Source of the DNA: CAZECE01 sp964510525 | GTDB lineage: Bacteria; Pseudomonadota; Gammaproteobacteria; Pseudomonadales; JANQJO01 | Length of the DNA: 22,602 nt | Direction: 5' to 3' | NCBI GenBank assembly: GCA_964510525.1 | Contig: CAZECE010000147.1 | Coordinates: forward strand, 1 to 22,602 | Part shown: positions 1 through 6,904 of the stretch, piece after piece | Layout: the number at the start of each line of letters is the position of its first letter | How positions within the stretch are numbered: the first letter of the stretch is position 1 | Program-made: the position numbers and the translations under genes | Notes under the pieces: generated by a model | Databases searched by the model: none | Seen by the model: only the letters and a program-made list of their open reading frames with translations | Told to the model about the DNA's origin: nothing

Positions 1-150
1 CAGGAGTTGACGATCCACTTAATGTTTATTTTCCCTGAACTGTCATTGATTATCCTCGCTCTCATTTTATTAATAGGGCGCTATCGGGGCTACCGCCTAA
101 CGGAATTGTGGCGCTTTAGAGAAGTCATTTGGAATAAGCAAAAGCCATGA
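1..150 (+). CDS. C-terminal end of 7TM protein (inactive transglutaminase/7TM family), partial
   Basis: The first 49 codons of the window are open in frame 1 and end at TGA 148-150. The translation has one long hydrophobic stretch (MFIFPELSLIILALILLIG), then a short basic tail ending in RFREVIWNKQKP. This is the expected last membrane helix and cytosolic tail of the inactive transglutaminase fused to seven TM helices. That family is known to precede RimK-like ATP-grasp ligases in Vibrio, Pseudomonas and relatives. The stop codon overlaps the next ATG as ATGA, so the two genes are translationally coupled. The 5' part lies outside the window. The assignment rests mainly on gene order plus the single helix. 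Confidence 0.7.
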   Translation, partial: QELTIHLMFIFPELSLIILALILLIGRYRGYRLTELWRFREVIWNKQKP

Positions 151-1124
151 AGTTACTCAACCCCTTTAGAAAACTGACGTCGCTTGGGTATTTGGGTATT
201 AATGAACGAAACGGGCACTACATCCAAGGTTACAACCCTCGCCGCTTCTTTCATGTAGTCGACAGTAAGTTGACTACGAAAAAACGCGCCCTTGAACAGA
301 GCATTCAAGTACCGGCCCTCTACCACACGATTAAGATCGAACACGAAAATCGCGACATTGCTCATTGCTTGCAAAATTACGACAGCTTTGTTCTCAAGCC
401 GGCTCAAGGGTGCGGTGGTGATGGTATATGGGTCTTTGATCGAAAACACCAAAACCGTTTCGTACGCTCTAACGGTAATTTAGTCTGTGAAGACGAGATC
501 ATGCATCACATATCAGAAATTCTAAGTGGCATCTATTCATTGGGCGGAAAATCCGATCAAGCTTATTTTGAATACCGAGTCAAACCACATATTTTTTTTG
601 AACCCATCAGTTATCGAGGCGTGCCAGACGTAAGAGTGATCGTGTTTCGCGGGGTGCCTGTGTTAGCGATGTTAAGGTTGCCCACACGCGCATCGGACGG
701 CAAAGCCAACTTACATCAGGGCGCACTGGGACTGGGCATTCACCTGGAAAGCGGTAAAACACGTCATGCGATTCACAACAATCAACAAGTGCATATACAC
801 CCTGACACGCTTACACCAATCGATAGCTTACAGTTACCTTATTGGCATGATGTGCTAAGGCTCGCCGTTCAATGCAGTAACCTGACCGAACTGGCTTACA
901 TAGGCGTTGATATTGTCATAGATGATGACCTTGGCCCCATGCTGTTGGAATTAAACGCTCGCCCAGGATTAAGTATTCAGCTCTGCAATAAAGTGGGTTT
1001 GAAACTAAGCTTAAAGCACATTGAGCGCCTAAGCGGCATCCCTGAAGACATTGAAAGTCGTGTGGCACTGGGTAAAAAGATTTACCAAGAATTGAACTTT
1101 AACGTCAATCCCACACATTCCTAG
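147..1124 (+). CDS. RimK-like alpha-L-glutamate ligase-related protein (ATP-grasp)
   Basis: 325 residues, matching the RimK-related ATP-grasp family (TIGR02291 type) found beside 7TM/inactive-transglutaminase proteins. Family members are expected to form an amide bond between an acidic amino acid and an unknown acceptor; the natural substrate is not established. Visible motifs are the ATP-binding strand and glycine loop FVLKPAQGCGGDGIWV at about 81-96 (K84), the acidic patch EYRVKPHIFFEP near 142-153, and the C-terminal metal site YIGVDIVIDD...LLELNARPGL at about 251-274 (D255, E268, N270). There is no signal peptide, so it acts in the cytosol or at the inner membrane with its 7TM partner. 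The start overlaps the upstream stop (ATGA). The last codons and stop are part of a 17-bp tandem duplication. Confidence 0.88.
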   Translation: MKLLNPFRKLTSLGYLGINERNGHYIQGYNPRRFFHVVDSKLTTKKRALEQSIQVPALYHTIKIEHENRDIAHCLQNYDSFVLKPAQGCGGDGIWVFDRKHQNRFVRSNGNLVCEDEIMHHISEILSGIYSLGGKSDQAYFEYRVKPHIFFEPISYRGVPDVRVIVFRGVPVLAMLRLPTRASDGKANLHQGALGLGIHLESGKTRHAIHNNQQVHIHPDTLTPIDSLQLPYWHDVLRLAVQCSNLTELAYIGVDIVIDDDLGPMLLELNARPGLSIQLCNKVGLKLSLKHIERLSGIPEDIESRVALGKKIYQELNFNVNPTHS

Positions 1125-1143
1125 TGCCCACGCATTCCTAGCG
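1110..1143 (+). repeat. 17-bp tandem duplication across the ligase stop codon
   Basis: Two adjacent 17-bp units, 1110-1126 and 1127-1143, match at 15 of 17 positions (CCCACACATTCCTAGTG and CCCACGCATTCCTAGCG). The first unit contains the stop codon TAG at 1122-1124. The unit length is not a multiple of three, but only the first unit overlaps coding sequence. It is one of at least ten short tandem duplications in the window. Confidence 0.85.
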
Positions 1144-1365
1144 GCAATAAACATAATAAAAAATATAAAATTGTTATTTTTCGTAATCAAAAAACATCCT
1201 AGTGATAGTCGAGCGTATTAAGGTCTTGTTTTTTATCACCTTCAAAAAAACTGAATTCGTGGTTCCAAATAAACTAAGTGGCGCAAGCTAAATCCCAAAG
1301 CTATAACTATAGCTAATTTAACAAATACGATAGTCACTCAAACGACAGACATTCAGATGGTATTT

Positions 1366-1371
1366 ACGGAG
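1366..1371 (+). promoter_or_regulatory. Ribosome binding site choosing the start at 1378
   Basis: ACGGAG lies six bases before ATG 1378. The in-frame ATG at 1357 has no comparable site. The inner ATG also begins a clean signal peptide. Confidence 0.6.
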
Positions 1372-1377
1372 TTATAC

Positions 1378-1758
1378 ATGAAATTTTCAGCGGCCTCGTC
1401 TCTCTCTTCTTCTTTGGCATTTATTTTCTGCTTGATCTGCTCACCAACGGTATTGGCTAAAAATATGTTAAGTGACCTAATACCTCCATCTCTAAATCCT
1501 GAATTTTCTCCCTTTACCAATACGCCCAATCAACGAATTGATAAAATTGCACAACGAGGAAACGGCAAGAGCAGCCGATCGTTGAAAAAAACAGCTGCAA
1601 GTCATTTGCCTTCCGAGGGCTTCAACACTCTTCAAGATGAAGCCAAAGAACAACTTGAAAGTCTGGATAAGCCAACAAAATCAGCCATCATACCCAGCGA
1701 GATAAGCAAACCTAAGGCCAAAAGCCGTGGTAAAAGTAATCGCAAACGTAACTTTTAG
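1378..1758 (+). CDS. Small secreted basic protein of unknown function
   Basis: 126 residues from the ATG with a good ribosome binding site; an in-frame ATG 21 bases earlier is less likely. Residues 1-28 form a signal peptide: a short n-region with one Lys, a hydrophobic core rich in Ser, Leu, Phe and Ile, and a predicted cut after SPTVLA. The mature part is about 98 residues, hydrophilic, rich in Ser, Lys and Pro, and probably disordered. It ends in a strongly basic tail (KAKSRGKSNRKRNF). I recognise no domain. The gap of 253 bases after the ligase suggests its own promoter. Signal peptide plus ribosome binding site make it a likely real gene; the function is unknown. The basic tail could bind nucleic acid, peptidoglycan or LPS, but this is only a guess. 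Confidence 0.6.
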   Translation: MKFSAASSLSSSLAFIFCLICSPTVLAKNMLSDLIPPSLNPEFSPFTNTPNQRIDKIAQRGNGKSSRSLKKTAASHLPSEGFNTLQDEAKEQLESLDKPTKSAIIPSEISKPKAKSRGKSNRKRNF

Positions 1759-1896
1759 AGGTCCAACAAAAGGTTGTTTAACCCCCAGGCATAAAACTTT
1801 CTAGTTTATTCAGTCTGCGTTTATAATTTTTTTCAGACTGTAACAAATAAAAGTTTGAAAAAATTGGAAGTCAGCGTAGGCTTTATCCATGGGACT

Positions 1897-1935
1897 CTCG
1901 TAACGGAACTCGGCTTATGCCGCTTCCGTTACGAG
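1897..1935. terminator. Long hairpin overlapping the stop codon of the pseudo-receiver gene
   Basis: A perfect 12-bp inverted repeat pairs CTCGTAACGGAA (1897-1908) with TTCCGTTACGAG (1924-1935). It encloses a second 4-bp stem, CGGC-TTAT-GCCG (1911-1922). The stop codon of the minus-strand gene (1931-1929) lies inside the stem. No T tract follows on either strand, so it is not a classic intrinsic terminator. It may still end transcription between the convergent genes or protect the 3' end of the mRNA. Confidence 0.55.
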
Positions 1936-3095
1936 GCTTTCTGTTCCTGATCAGAATCCTGATCCAATGCATTATTAATATGCTGAGTGATTGAATCAAT
2001 GTATCTGTCCATTTCCATTTCTTGATCCAAGATTTTCTCAAGATCAAGATGCGCTTCTGTAATAATTTTTTGCAACATGGCTTCCTGCTCTTCCGTTAAA
2101 GCCAAGCTAAACAAAATTTCATCTAACTCCAAGTTCAATTTATCCATGACTTTTTTAGAGTCTTCTTCAAACCCCTTAAAGTGCTCATCCAAATTTTTTA
2201 AATCTTTTTTAATCGTTTCGACGACGTTGGTGGAAAGGTGTTTGAATTGGATGTTTTTTGTTTCTTCCGTATCAATCGCTTTTACGCGGGCATTCGCGTA
2301 GTTGGTAATAATGAGCAAATGATCCAGAACACGATCGTACAAGTTTTTATCTTCAAGGTTCATGTTTTTAATCAGAACTGAAATATACTTTTGGCTAAAC
2401 ACACTTTTATTGCTGAAATTCACAACCGGCTCGTCGTACGCGTACAATTTAAATATTTCATGCTCTAAAGGCGTTAAACTCCCTTTCATACTGTAATTAC
2501 GAGCACCGTACTTGGAACGAATTTGTAAGCTCCCCGATAAATGATAACGTTCCAACACCTCAAATAGCGCATCCGATAATTTTTGATAGGAATCCGCTTC
2601 AATACTGTCGTTGGTGAATTTCACCATAACATCCAGCTCATTCGTTACAATCAACGCATTGATGGCCGCTTTGGTGACGTCATGCAGTTCTTCTCTGAGA
2701 TTGGTTGTGTCACTGTAACGGTGCAGGTTGGTGTCTATTTTGGCCTTGAGTAATTTTATATCATACGGTTTATTGATATAGTCATCTCCGCCTGCGGAAT
2801 AGCCTTGCAGCTTATCCTTTAAGGTCGTTTTTTCAGTAACGAATAACACCGGAACATTGTTCAGTTGATTCTTAATCTCTCTGATTTTCTGGCACACGCT
2901 GAAGCCATTTATTCCCTGCAAACTGACTTCCAACAAAATCAAATCGGGTACCACTTTTCCATTATTTAAAAACTCTAAGCAGGCTTCACCTGTTTCACAT
3001 ATCGTGATCTCATACTCTTTAGAAAAAGTCTTTTGAATTAAGGCGGCATTTTCTTGATCAGAATCAACACATAAGATGCGCTTTTTCGCATGCAT
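1929..3095 (-). CDS. Response-regulator-like protein with a pseudo-receiver domain
   Basis: 388 residues from ATG 3095. GGAG lies nine bases upstream of this ATG; an upstream GTG at 3110 has no ribosome site. The N-terminal ~125 residues are a receiver domain: acidic pair in CVDSD (about 11-13), conserved Thr in LFVTE and Lys in INKPY (about 109). The phospho-acceptor position reads LLEV where LLDV is usual, so Glu (about E56) replaces Asp. Such a receiver should not be phosphorylated in the normal way and may mimic the active state. The remaining ~260 residues carry no output domain I recognise; the middle looks like a divergent GAF-type sensory domain and the end is highly charged and helical, probably coiled coil. 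There is no DNA-binding or GGDEF motif. It is divergent to a binding protein and chemoreceptor, so a signalling link is plausible but inferred. Confidence 0.85.
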   Translation of the reverse strand: MHAKKRILCVDSDQENAALIQKTFSKEYEITICETGEACLEFLNNGKVVPDLILLEVSLQGINGFSVCQKIREIKNQLNNVPVLFVTEKTTLKDKLQGYSAGGDDYINKPYDIKLLKAKIDTNLHRYSDTTNLREELHDVTKAAINALIVTNELDVMVKFTNDSIEADSYQKLSDALFEVLERYHLSGSLQIRSKYGARNYSMKGSLTPLEHEIFKLYAYDEPVVNFSNKSVFSQKYISVLIKNMNLEDKNLYDRVLDHLLIITNYANARVKAIDTEETKNIQFKHLSTNVVETIKKDLKNLDEHFKGFEEDSKKVMDKLNLELDEILFSLALTEEQEAMLQKIITEAHLDLEKILDQEMEMDRYIDSITQHINNALDQDSDQEQKAS

Positions 3096-3104
3096 GATCT
3101 CAGG

Positions 3105-3108
3105 CTCC
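3105..3108 (-). promoter_or_regulatory. Ribosome binding site choosing ATG 3095
   Basis: GGAG on the minus strand, nine bases ahead of ATG 3095-3093. It overlaps the alternative GTG codon (3110-3108), which itself has no upstream site. Confidence 0.5.
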
Positions 3109-3210
3109 ACTCATAAGTGCTGTTAACACCCTTGCTTGAAATTAAAATTTGCTTGAAATGAACAGTTGCTAAAAATTATAGTGCATACAAAAAAAGTTCC
3201 TACCTGGTCA

Positions 3211-3223
3211 TATCATAATGATA
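3211..3223. promoter_or_regulatory. 13-bp palindrome in the divergent intergenic region
   Basis: TATCATAATGATA is a perfect palindrome (six-base arms, one central base). It lies between the divergent pseudo-receiver gene and binding-protein gene. A symmetric AT-rich site in a shared promoter region could be an operator. No clear -35/-10 pair could be fixed around it. AT-rich palindromes of this length also arise by chance. Confidence 0.3.
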
Positions 3224-3300
3224 CCCTGATATTTTTTATTCAATACTCACCTATCTCAACTAAACTAAATGGAAGAGCAAAATACTCGTCATTAACCCCC

Positions 3301-3334
3301 ATAGATAGGTATTCGTCATAGACAGGTATTCGTA
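3301..3334 (+). repeat. 17-bp tandem duplication at the binding-protein start
   Basis: Units 3301-3317 and 3318-3334 match at 15 of 17 positions; the shared core is AGGTATTCGT. The second copy ends on the first base of the ATG at 3334. Its AGG, eight bases before the ATG, is the only visible ribosome-site candidate. The duplication therefore doubles the initiation region. Confidence 0.8.
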
Positions 3335-3984
3335 TGAAAACATTTATTGGATTGAGCTTCCTTCTTTTATCAACAATTGGATACGCCGAAGTCACTGTTT
3401 ATGCCATTGATATTCCTGGATTACACCAAAATGATGGCCAAGGTGAATACGATCAAATCATCGAAAAAGCCGTGGTTTCCAGTGGTTTGGCCAAATTAGA
3501 AGTTCAACCGCCCGCAAGAGCAGAAGACAGTTTCGCCAGTTGCACTAATTGCTGTTTTACACCCGACAACAAAAATCCCGATTTTTACGATTTCGGGGAT
3601 GATATCGTTCAAACCACACCAATGAATACCGCCAAAATTTATATTTTTACCAATGAAGGGCAACCGACTTTAAACAACGTCGATGACTTAAAAGGCAAGT
3701 CCGTAGGGATTAGAAAAGGCATGCCGTATGGCAACACATTTGATGCTGCCGGTTTGAACACCTCAACCGTGACCACCATTGAAGCCAACATCAAAAAATT
3801 ACAGGCCGGTCGTATTGATGCCTTTGTTGCCTACGTCCCAGACGTTTATGCTGCTTTTGAAGGCCTCGGCATGAAACCTCTGCCTCATGACGCTGACAAC
3901 CCCATTGCGATTCATGAAGACAGCCTGGTATGCAAAGGTGTTTCTAGCGACTTCGTTTCTAAATTCAACTCAGCCATACAATAG
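3334..3984 (+). CDS. Periplasmic solute-binding protein, family 3 type
   Basis: 216 residues. Residues 1-18 are a signal peptide cut after IGYA. The mature protein resembles family 3 (amino-acid type) extracellular binding proteins, including the signature VDDLKGKSVGIRKGMPYG at about 116-133 and the hinge segment LQAGRIDAFVAYVPD at about 156-170. At about 200 mature residues it is somewhat shorter than the usual 220-240. An uncommon cysteine cluster, SCTNCC (C70, C73, C74), lies where relatives have the ligand-contact loop after PPAR. One more Cys sits near 200. No permease or ATPase gene is nearby; the next gene is a chemoreceptor. A role in ligand capture for chemotaxis or signalling is thus more likely than transport (inference). 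The ligand is unknown. Confidence 0.82.
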   Translation: MKTFIGLSFLLLSTIGYAEVTVYAIDIPGLHQNDGQGEYDQIIEKAVVSSGLAKLEVQPPARAEDSFASCTNCCFTPDNKNPDFYDFGDDIVQTTPMNTAKIYIFTNEGQPTLNNVDDLKGKSVGIRKGMPYGNTFDAAGLNTSTVTTIEANIKKLQAGRIDAFVAYVPDVYAAFEGLGMKPLPHDADNPIAIHEDSLVCKGVSSDFVSKFNSAIQ

Positions 3985-4020
3985 GTTTTCATATTTACCC
4001 ATTGCAACGGGTCGCATCCC

Positions 4021-5553
4021 ATGAACAGCCAAAATAACTCCATTAAAACGCCCCTGATTTTACTGATCGTGGCATCTATTTTTGTCATTACCTGCGCTTT
4101 TTCCGCTTACAACTTTTTTTCCTTTAAAAAGTCAGCCGAAGAAAGAATGCAGAGCGAGCTTCAAGCCGTCAGTTCGCGATTGGCCATTACCCTGCCGCCT
4201 GCCATTTGGAACTTTGAGAATGAACAGCTGAAAAAAATTGTTCGATCAGAATCCATCTCTGATTTTGTTGTCGCCATTGACATAAACGATGATAAAGGCA
4301 AATCTATTTTTAACTACCAAAAAGACCAAAACCAGAGCAATGACAACGCATCAAAAGATACGAAGCCTGACTATACAGCCACTATCGAGTCCACTCTGAT
4401 ATTTGATGATAACGGATCGCCTCAATCCGTTGGCACTGTCACACTTTATTACGATGATGCCCCCATTCAACATCGGTTGCAGGAAACTCTGGTTGAACGT
4501 TTGATTTTTTTGGTTGTGCTCACCGTCGTGACTGGGCTGATCATCACGTATATTTTAAACGTGATGTTACTTAACCCGATTCAAGACATCATTTCTAAAT
4601 TAAATCGTATCGTGGAAAGTGGTGATTTAACTTACACATTTCCAACCTACCAATACGAACTGGGAAAAATCGTCAAAGAAATTAATTTTTTTATTGATGG
4701 CATTAAAGAAATAGCCAAAGGCATCTCGAGCAACTCGTCTGAAGTCAAAAGTCATCTGATCAAGCTCTCAGAGGATGTTTCAACAACCAAAGACGATATC
4801 GTATTGCAGCAGCAAGAAACGGGTGATGTTTTTCATGTTGCCTCGGAAATTAAACAAAAAGCCACATCGGTGGCGACTCAAGCCAGCCACCTCGCAGAAC
4901 ACGTCCTTGAAGTCAATAACAACGCCAACTCAACCACCGATATGTTACTAGTCGCCATTAACTCGGTTACCCAATATGTTGAGAAGATGCGCGACAGCGC
5001 GAATTCCATGTCTCAATTACAAGAAAGTGTCGATAACATTTCCAATATTCTGGAAGTCATTCGCGGTATCGCCGATCAAACAAATTTATTGGCTTTAAAC
5101 GCGGCTATTGAGGCCGCGCGAGCCGGAGAACAAGGACGCGGCTTTGCCGTCGTTGCCGACGAGGTCCGCTCTTTGGCCAGTAAAACTCAAGACAGCACCG
5201 AAGAAATCCAGCGCATGATTGAAAACCTGAAATCAGGCACGGATCAAACCATGCAGTATTTGGCTCAAGGAAGAGACTCCAGTCAAGAGACCATTGATCA
5301 AACCCATGCAGCGCAAACCGGCATCCATCAAATCGTCAAAGCCATTGATGAGATGAGTTCCATGATTCAAGATATTGCCAATGCCTCACAAGAGCAATCC
5401 GCTTTAAACGAAAATATCCAACAGAACTTAGACACCATCTTGCAAGTCGCCAACCGTTCAAAAACCAATTCAGAACTGGTCGATAGCACCATCTCCAGTG
5501 TCAGCAACAGCGTTTCAGGGCTCAGTCAGAGTGTCAGCCGCTTTAAAGTCTAG
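4021..5553 (+). CDS. Methyl-accepting chemotaxis protein
   Basis: 510 residues. TM1 at about 10-31 and TM2 at about 161-184 flank a periplasmic sensor of about 130 residues that I cannot place in a named family. A HAMP domain follows (about 182-234), then a long helical signalling domain. The conserved tip IADQTNLLALNAAIEAARAG (350-369), followed by EQGRGFAVVADEVRSLA, binds CheA and CheW. There is no C-terminal NWETF-type pentapeptide, so CheR would not be tethered there. The gene starts 36 bases after the binding-protein stop, and AACGGG before the ATG may serve as the ribosome site. The pair probably forms an operon in which the binding protein presents a ligand to this receptor (inference). 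Confidence 0.95.
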   Translation: MNSQNNSIKTPLILLIVASIFVITCAFSAYNFFSFKKSAEERMQSELQAVSSRLAITLPPAIWNFENEQLKKIVRSESISDFVVAIDINDDKGKSIFNYQKDQNQSNDNASKDTKPDYTATIESTLIFDDNGSPQSVGTVTLYYDDAPIQHRLQETLVERLIFLVVLTVVTGLIITYILNVMLLNPIQDIISKLNRIVESGDLTYTFPTYQYELGKIVKEINFFIDGIKEIAKGISSNSSEVKSHLIKLSEDVSTTKDDIVLQQQETGDVFHVASEIKQKATSVATQASHLAEHVLEVNNNANSTTDMLLVAINSVTQYVEKMRDSANSMSQLQESVDNISNILEVIRGIADQTNLLALNAAIEAARAGEQGRGFAVVADEVRSLASKTQDSTEEIQRMIENLKSGTDQTMQYLAQGRDSSQETIDQTHAAQTGIHQIVKAIDEMSSMIQDIANASQEQSALNENIQQNLDTILQVANRSKTNSELVDSTISSVSNSVSGLSQSVSRFKV

Positions 5554-5669
5554 ACACTGCTCCGCCAGAGCATACGCTCGTAAAATTGGCTTATCTCATA
5601 AAAATCGACTTATACTGACTAACACCCTAAGCTATAGCCACGCGCAGTATATTAAATAGGCCAGCCATC

Positions 5670-6890
5670 ATGTCTAGATTCTTATACGCCCCTTATACGT
5701 TTCCTTTGCTGGCTATTACTTTGCTACTACCCTACCCAAAAAGCGAAGCTTTTGAATACTCAGACTCTCACTACCACCTTAAATTGGGCGGTAGAGCTCA
5801 CATTAATACCGAGATCTTTGGTGGCGTCATTAACACCGCGCCCAGCAATCAGACCGGCAGTGATCTGTATTATCGACGTTTGCGGCTTGAGCTGGGCGGT
5901 CATGTCTATGACTGGGGGTTTAAAGTGGCCATTAATGTCAACGACGAAAGTGACCCAGTACATGAATTCACAGTGACTTATCAAGGCTGGAGTGAGCACC
6001 TGCGGTTGAGTTTGGGTCAGCAGAAAGAGGACTTCGGTTTAACGGATACAGGCAGTTCCAACTGGATTACGCCGATCGAGCGCGCAATTGTCTCTGATGC
6101 TTTTGATCCCGGCCATAACATTGGCATCAAACTGCACGGCCATCATGAGCGCGTTACCTACAGTACCGGCTTCTTTAAAGTCGACAACGACCAGAACAAT
6201 GCGCTGAACCTGGCACACACCAGTCGAGTGGTGTTTCGACCTATCGTTGAAGAACAAGCGATCATGCACCTTGGCGCAGCATTCAGCTATCGAAACAGTG
6301 ATGCAGGGTTCGATGGGTTCACGGCAAGACTGGGCGTCCGAGGCAACGAAATAGGCGATGCCACCAACCTTGGCGGCTCTGCTTTTACTAATAACAATAA
6401 TGGCAATAAACAATCCCTCTTTAATATCGAATGGGCCGGCCAATGGCGCTCTTTACACACACTAACCGAGTTTTTCTCAGGCCGCATTTTTGACACTCAA
6501 AACAGCAGTACTCAAACCACCAGCACTCAAACCCCCAGCTCGCCCTCATTGGAAGCCGATGGTTTCAGCATCCAAGCTGGGTATATTTTGACGGGGGAAC
6601 AACGCGTTTATAAAAAATCGACTGGTGTTTTTGATGCCGTGACTCCACAGTCCACCAGCGGTGCCTGGGAAATATTTGCCGCCTACAGTGAGCTTAATGG
6701 CCAAGCATCAACAAATACAGCCATGAACATTGCTTCAAACGACACCCAGGTAGCAACGATTGGTGTGAATTGGTACGCCAACCCATTCATCAGACAGTCA
6801 ATCAATGTCATTCACGCCAGAACCGAACAACCGATCAACGGTCTGACCACAGGAAATGCGCTATCCACTCGCTTGCAAATCGTTTTTTAA
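5670..6890 (+). CDS. Phosphate-selective porin O/P family outer-membrane protein
   Basis: 406 residues with a signal peptide of about 27 residues (cut near KSEA). The mature protein begins with a barrel strand HYHLKLGGRAHINTEIF. It contains the family pattern of paired RRLRLELGGHVYDWGFKVAIN and LSLGQQKEDFGLTDTGSSNW segments. It ends in a strand with terminal Phe (TRLQIVF), as required for BAM recognition. The OprO/OprP fold (16 strands, trimer) is inferred from the family. Members conduct phosphate or other anions, and specificity cannot be read here. An exposed Ser/Thr/Gln loop at about 275-290 is made of three 15-bp tandem units. The gene lies 14 bases ahead of a carbonic anhydrase gene, so bicarbonate or another anion is a possible substrate. 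Confidence 0.85.
   Translation: MSRFLYAPYTFPLLAITLLLPYPKSEAFEYSDSHYHLKLGGRAHINTEIFGGVINTAPSNQTGSDLYYRRLRLELGGHVYDWGFKVAINVNDESDPVHEFTVTYQGWSEHLRLSLGQQKEDFGLTDTGSSNWITPIERAIVSDAFDPGHNIGIKLHGHHERVTYSTGFFKVDNDQNNALNLAHTSRVVFRPIVEEQAIMHLGAAFSYRNSDAGFDGFTARLGVRGNEIGDATNLGGSAFTNNNNGNKQSLFNIEWAGQWRSLHTLTEFFSGRIFDTQNSSTQTTSTQTPSSPSLEADGFSIQAGYILTGEQRVYKKSTGVFDAVTPQSTSGAWEIFAAYSELNGQASTNTAMNIASNDTQVATIGVNWYANPFIRQSINVIHARTEQPINGLTTGNALSTRLQIVF
6495..6539 (+). repeat. Three 15-bp tandem units in a porin loop
   Basis: Units 6495-6509, 6510-6524 and 6525-6539 share ACTCAA followed by an AC/CAG-rich half. They encode a Ser/Thr/Gln-rich loop (T-Q-N-S-S, T-Q-T-T-S, T-Q-T-P-S). The unit length keeps the frame. 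Confidence 0.85.
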
Positions 6891-6892
6891 TT

Positions 6893-6896
6893 GGAG
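6893..6896 (+). promoter_or_regulatory. Ribosome binding site of the carbonic anhydrase gene
   Basis: GGAG lies eight bases before ATG 6905, immediately after the porin stop. It fixes the start here, not at an in-frame ATG at 6770 inside the porin gene. Confidence 0.75.
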
Positions 6897-6904
6897 ATAA
6901 CATC

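Noticed and set aside
1811..1840. 7-bp inverted repeat CAGTCTG/CAGACTG as a terminator for the small secreted protein
   Set aside because: The stem is short, the loop is 16 bases and no T run follows.
5586..5616. Promoter TTGGCT-TATACT upstream of the porin gene
   Set aside because: The 19-base spacer is too long for a confident sigma-70 site, though the region is likely to hold a promoter.
6390..6414. AAT/AAC-rich low-complexity stretch in the porin as a mobile or regulatory element
   Set aside because: It encodes an Asn-rich loop in frame with the barrel and needs no other explanation.
6770..6904. Upstream start for the carbonic anhydrase ORF
   Set aside because: It lies inside the porin gene, encodes no signal peptide and has no ribosome site; ATG 6905 has GGAG at eight bases and a hydrophobic leader.
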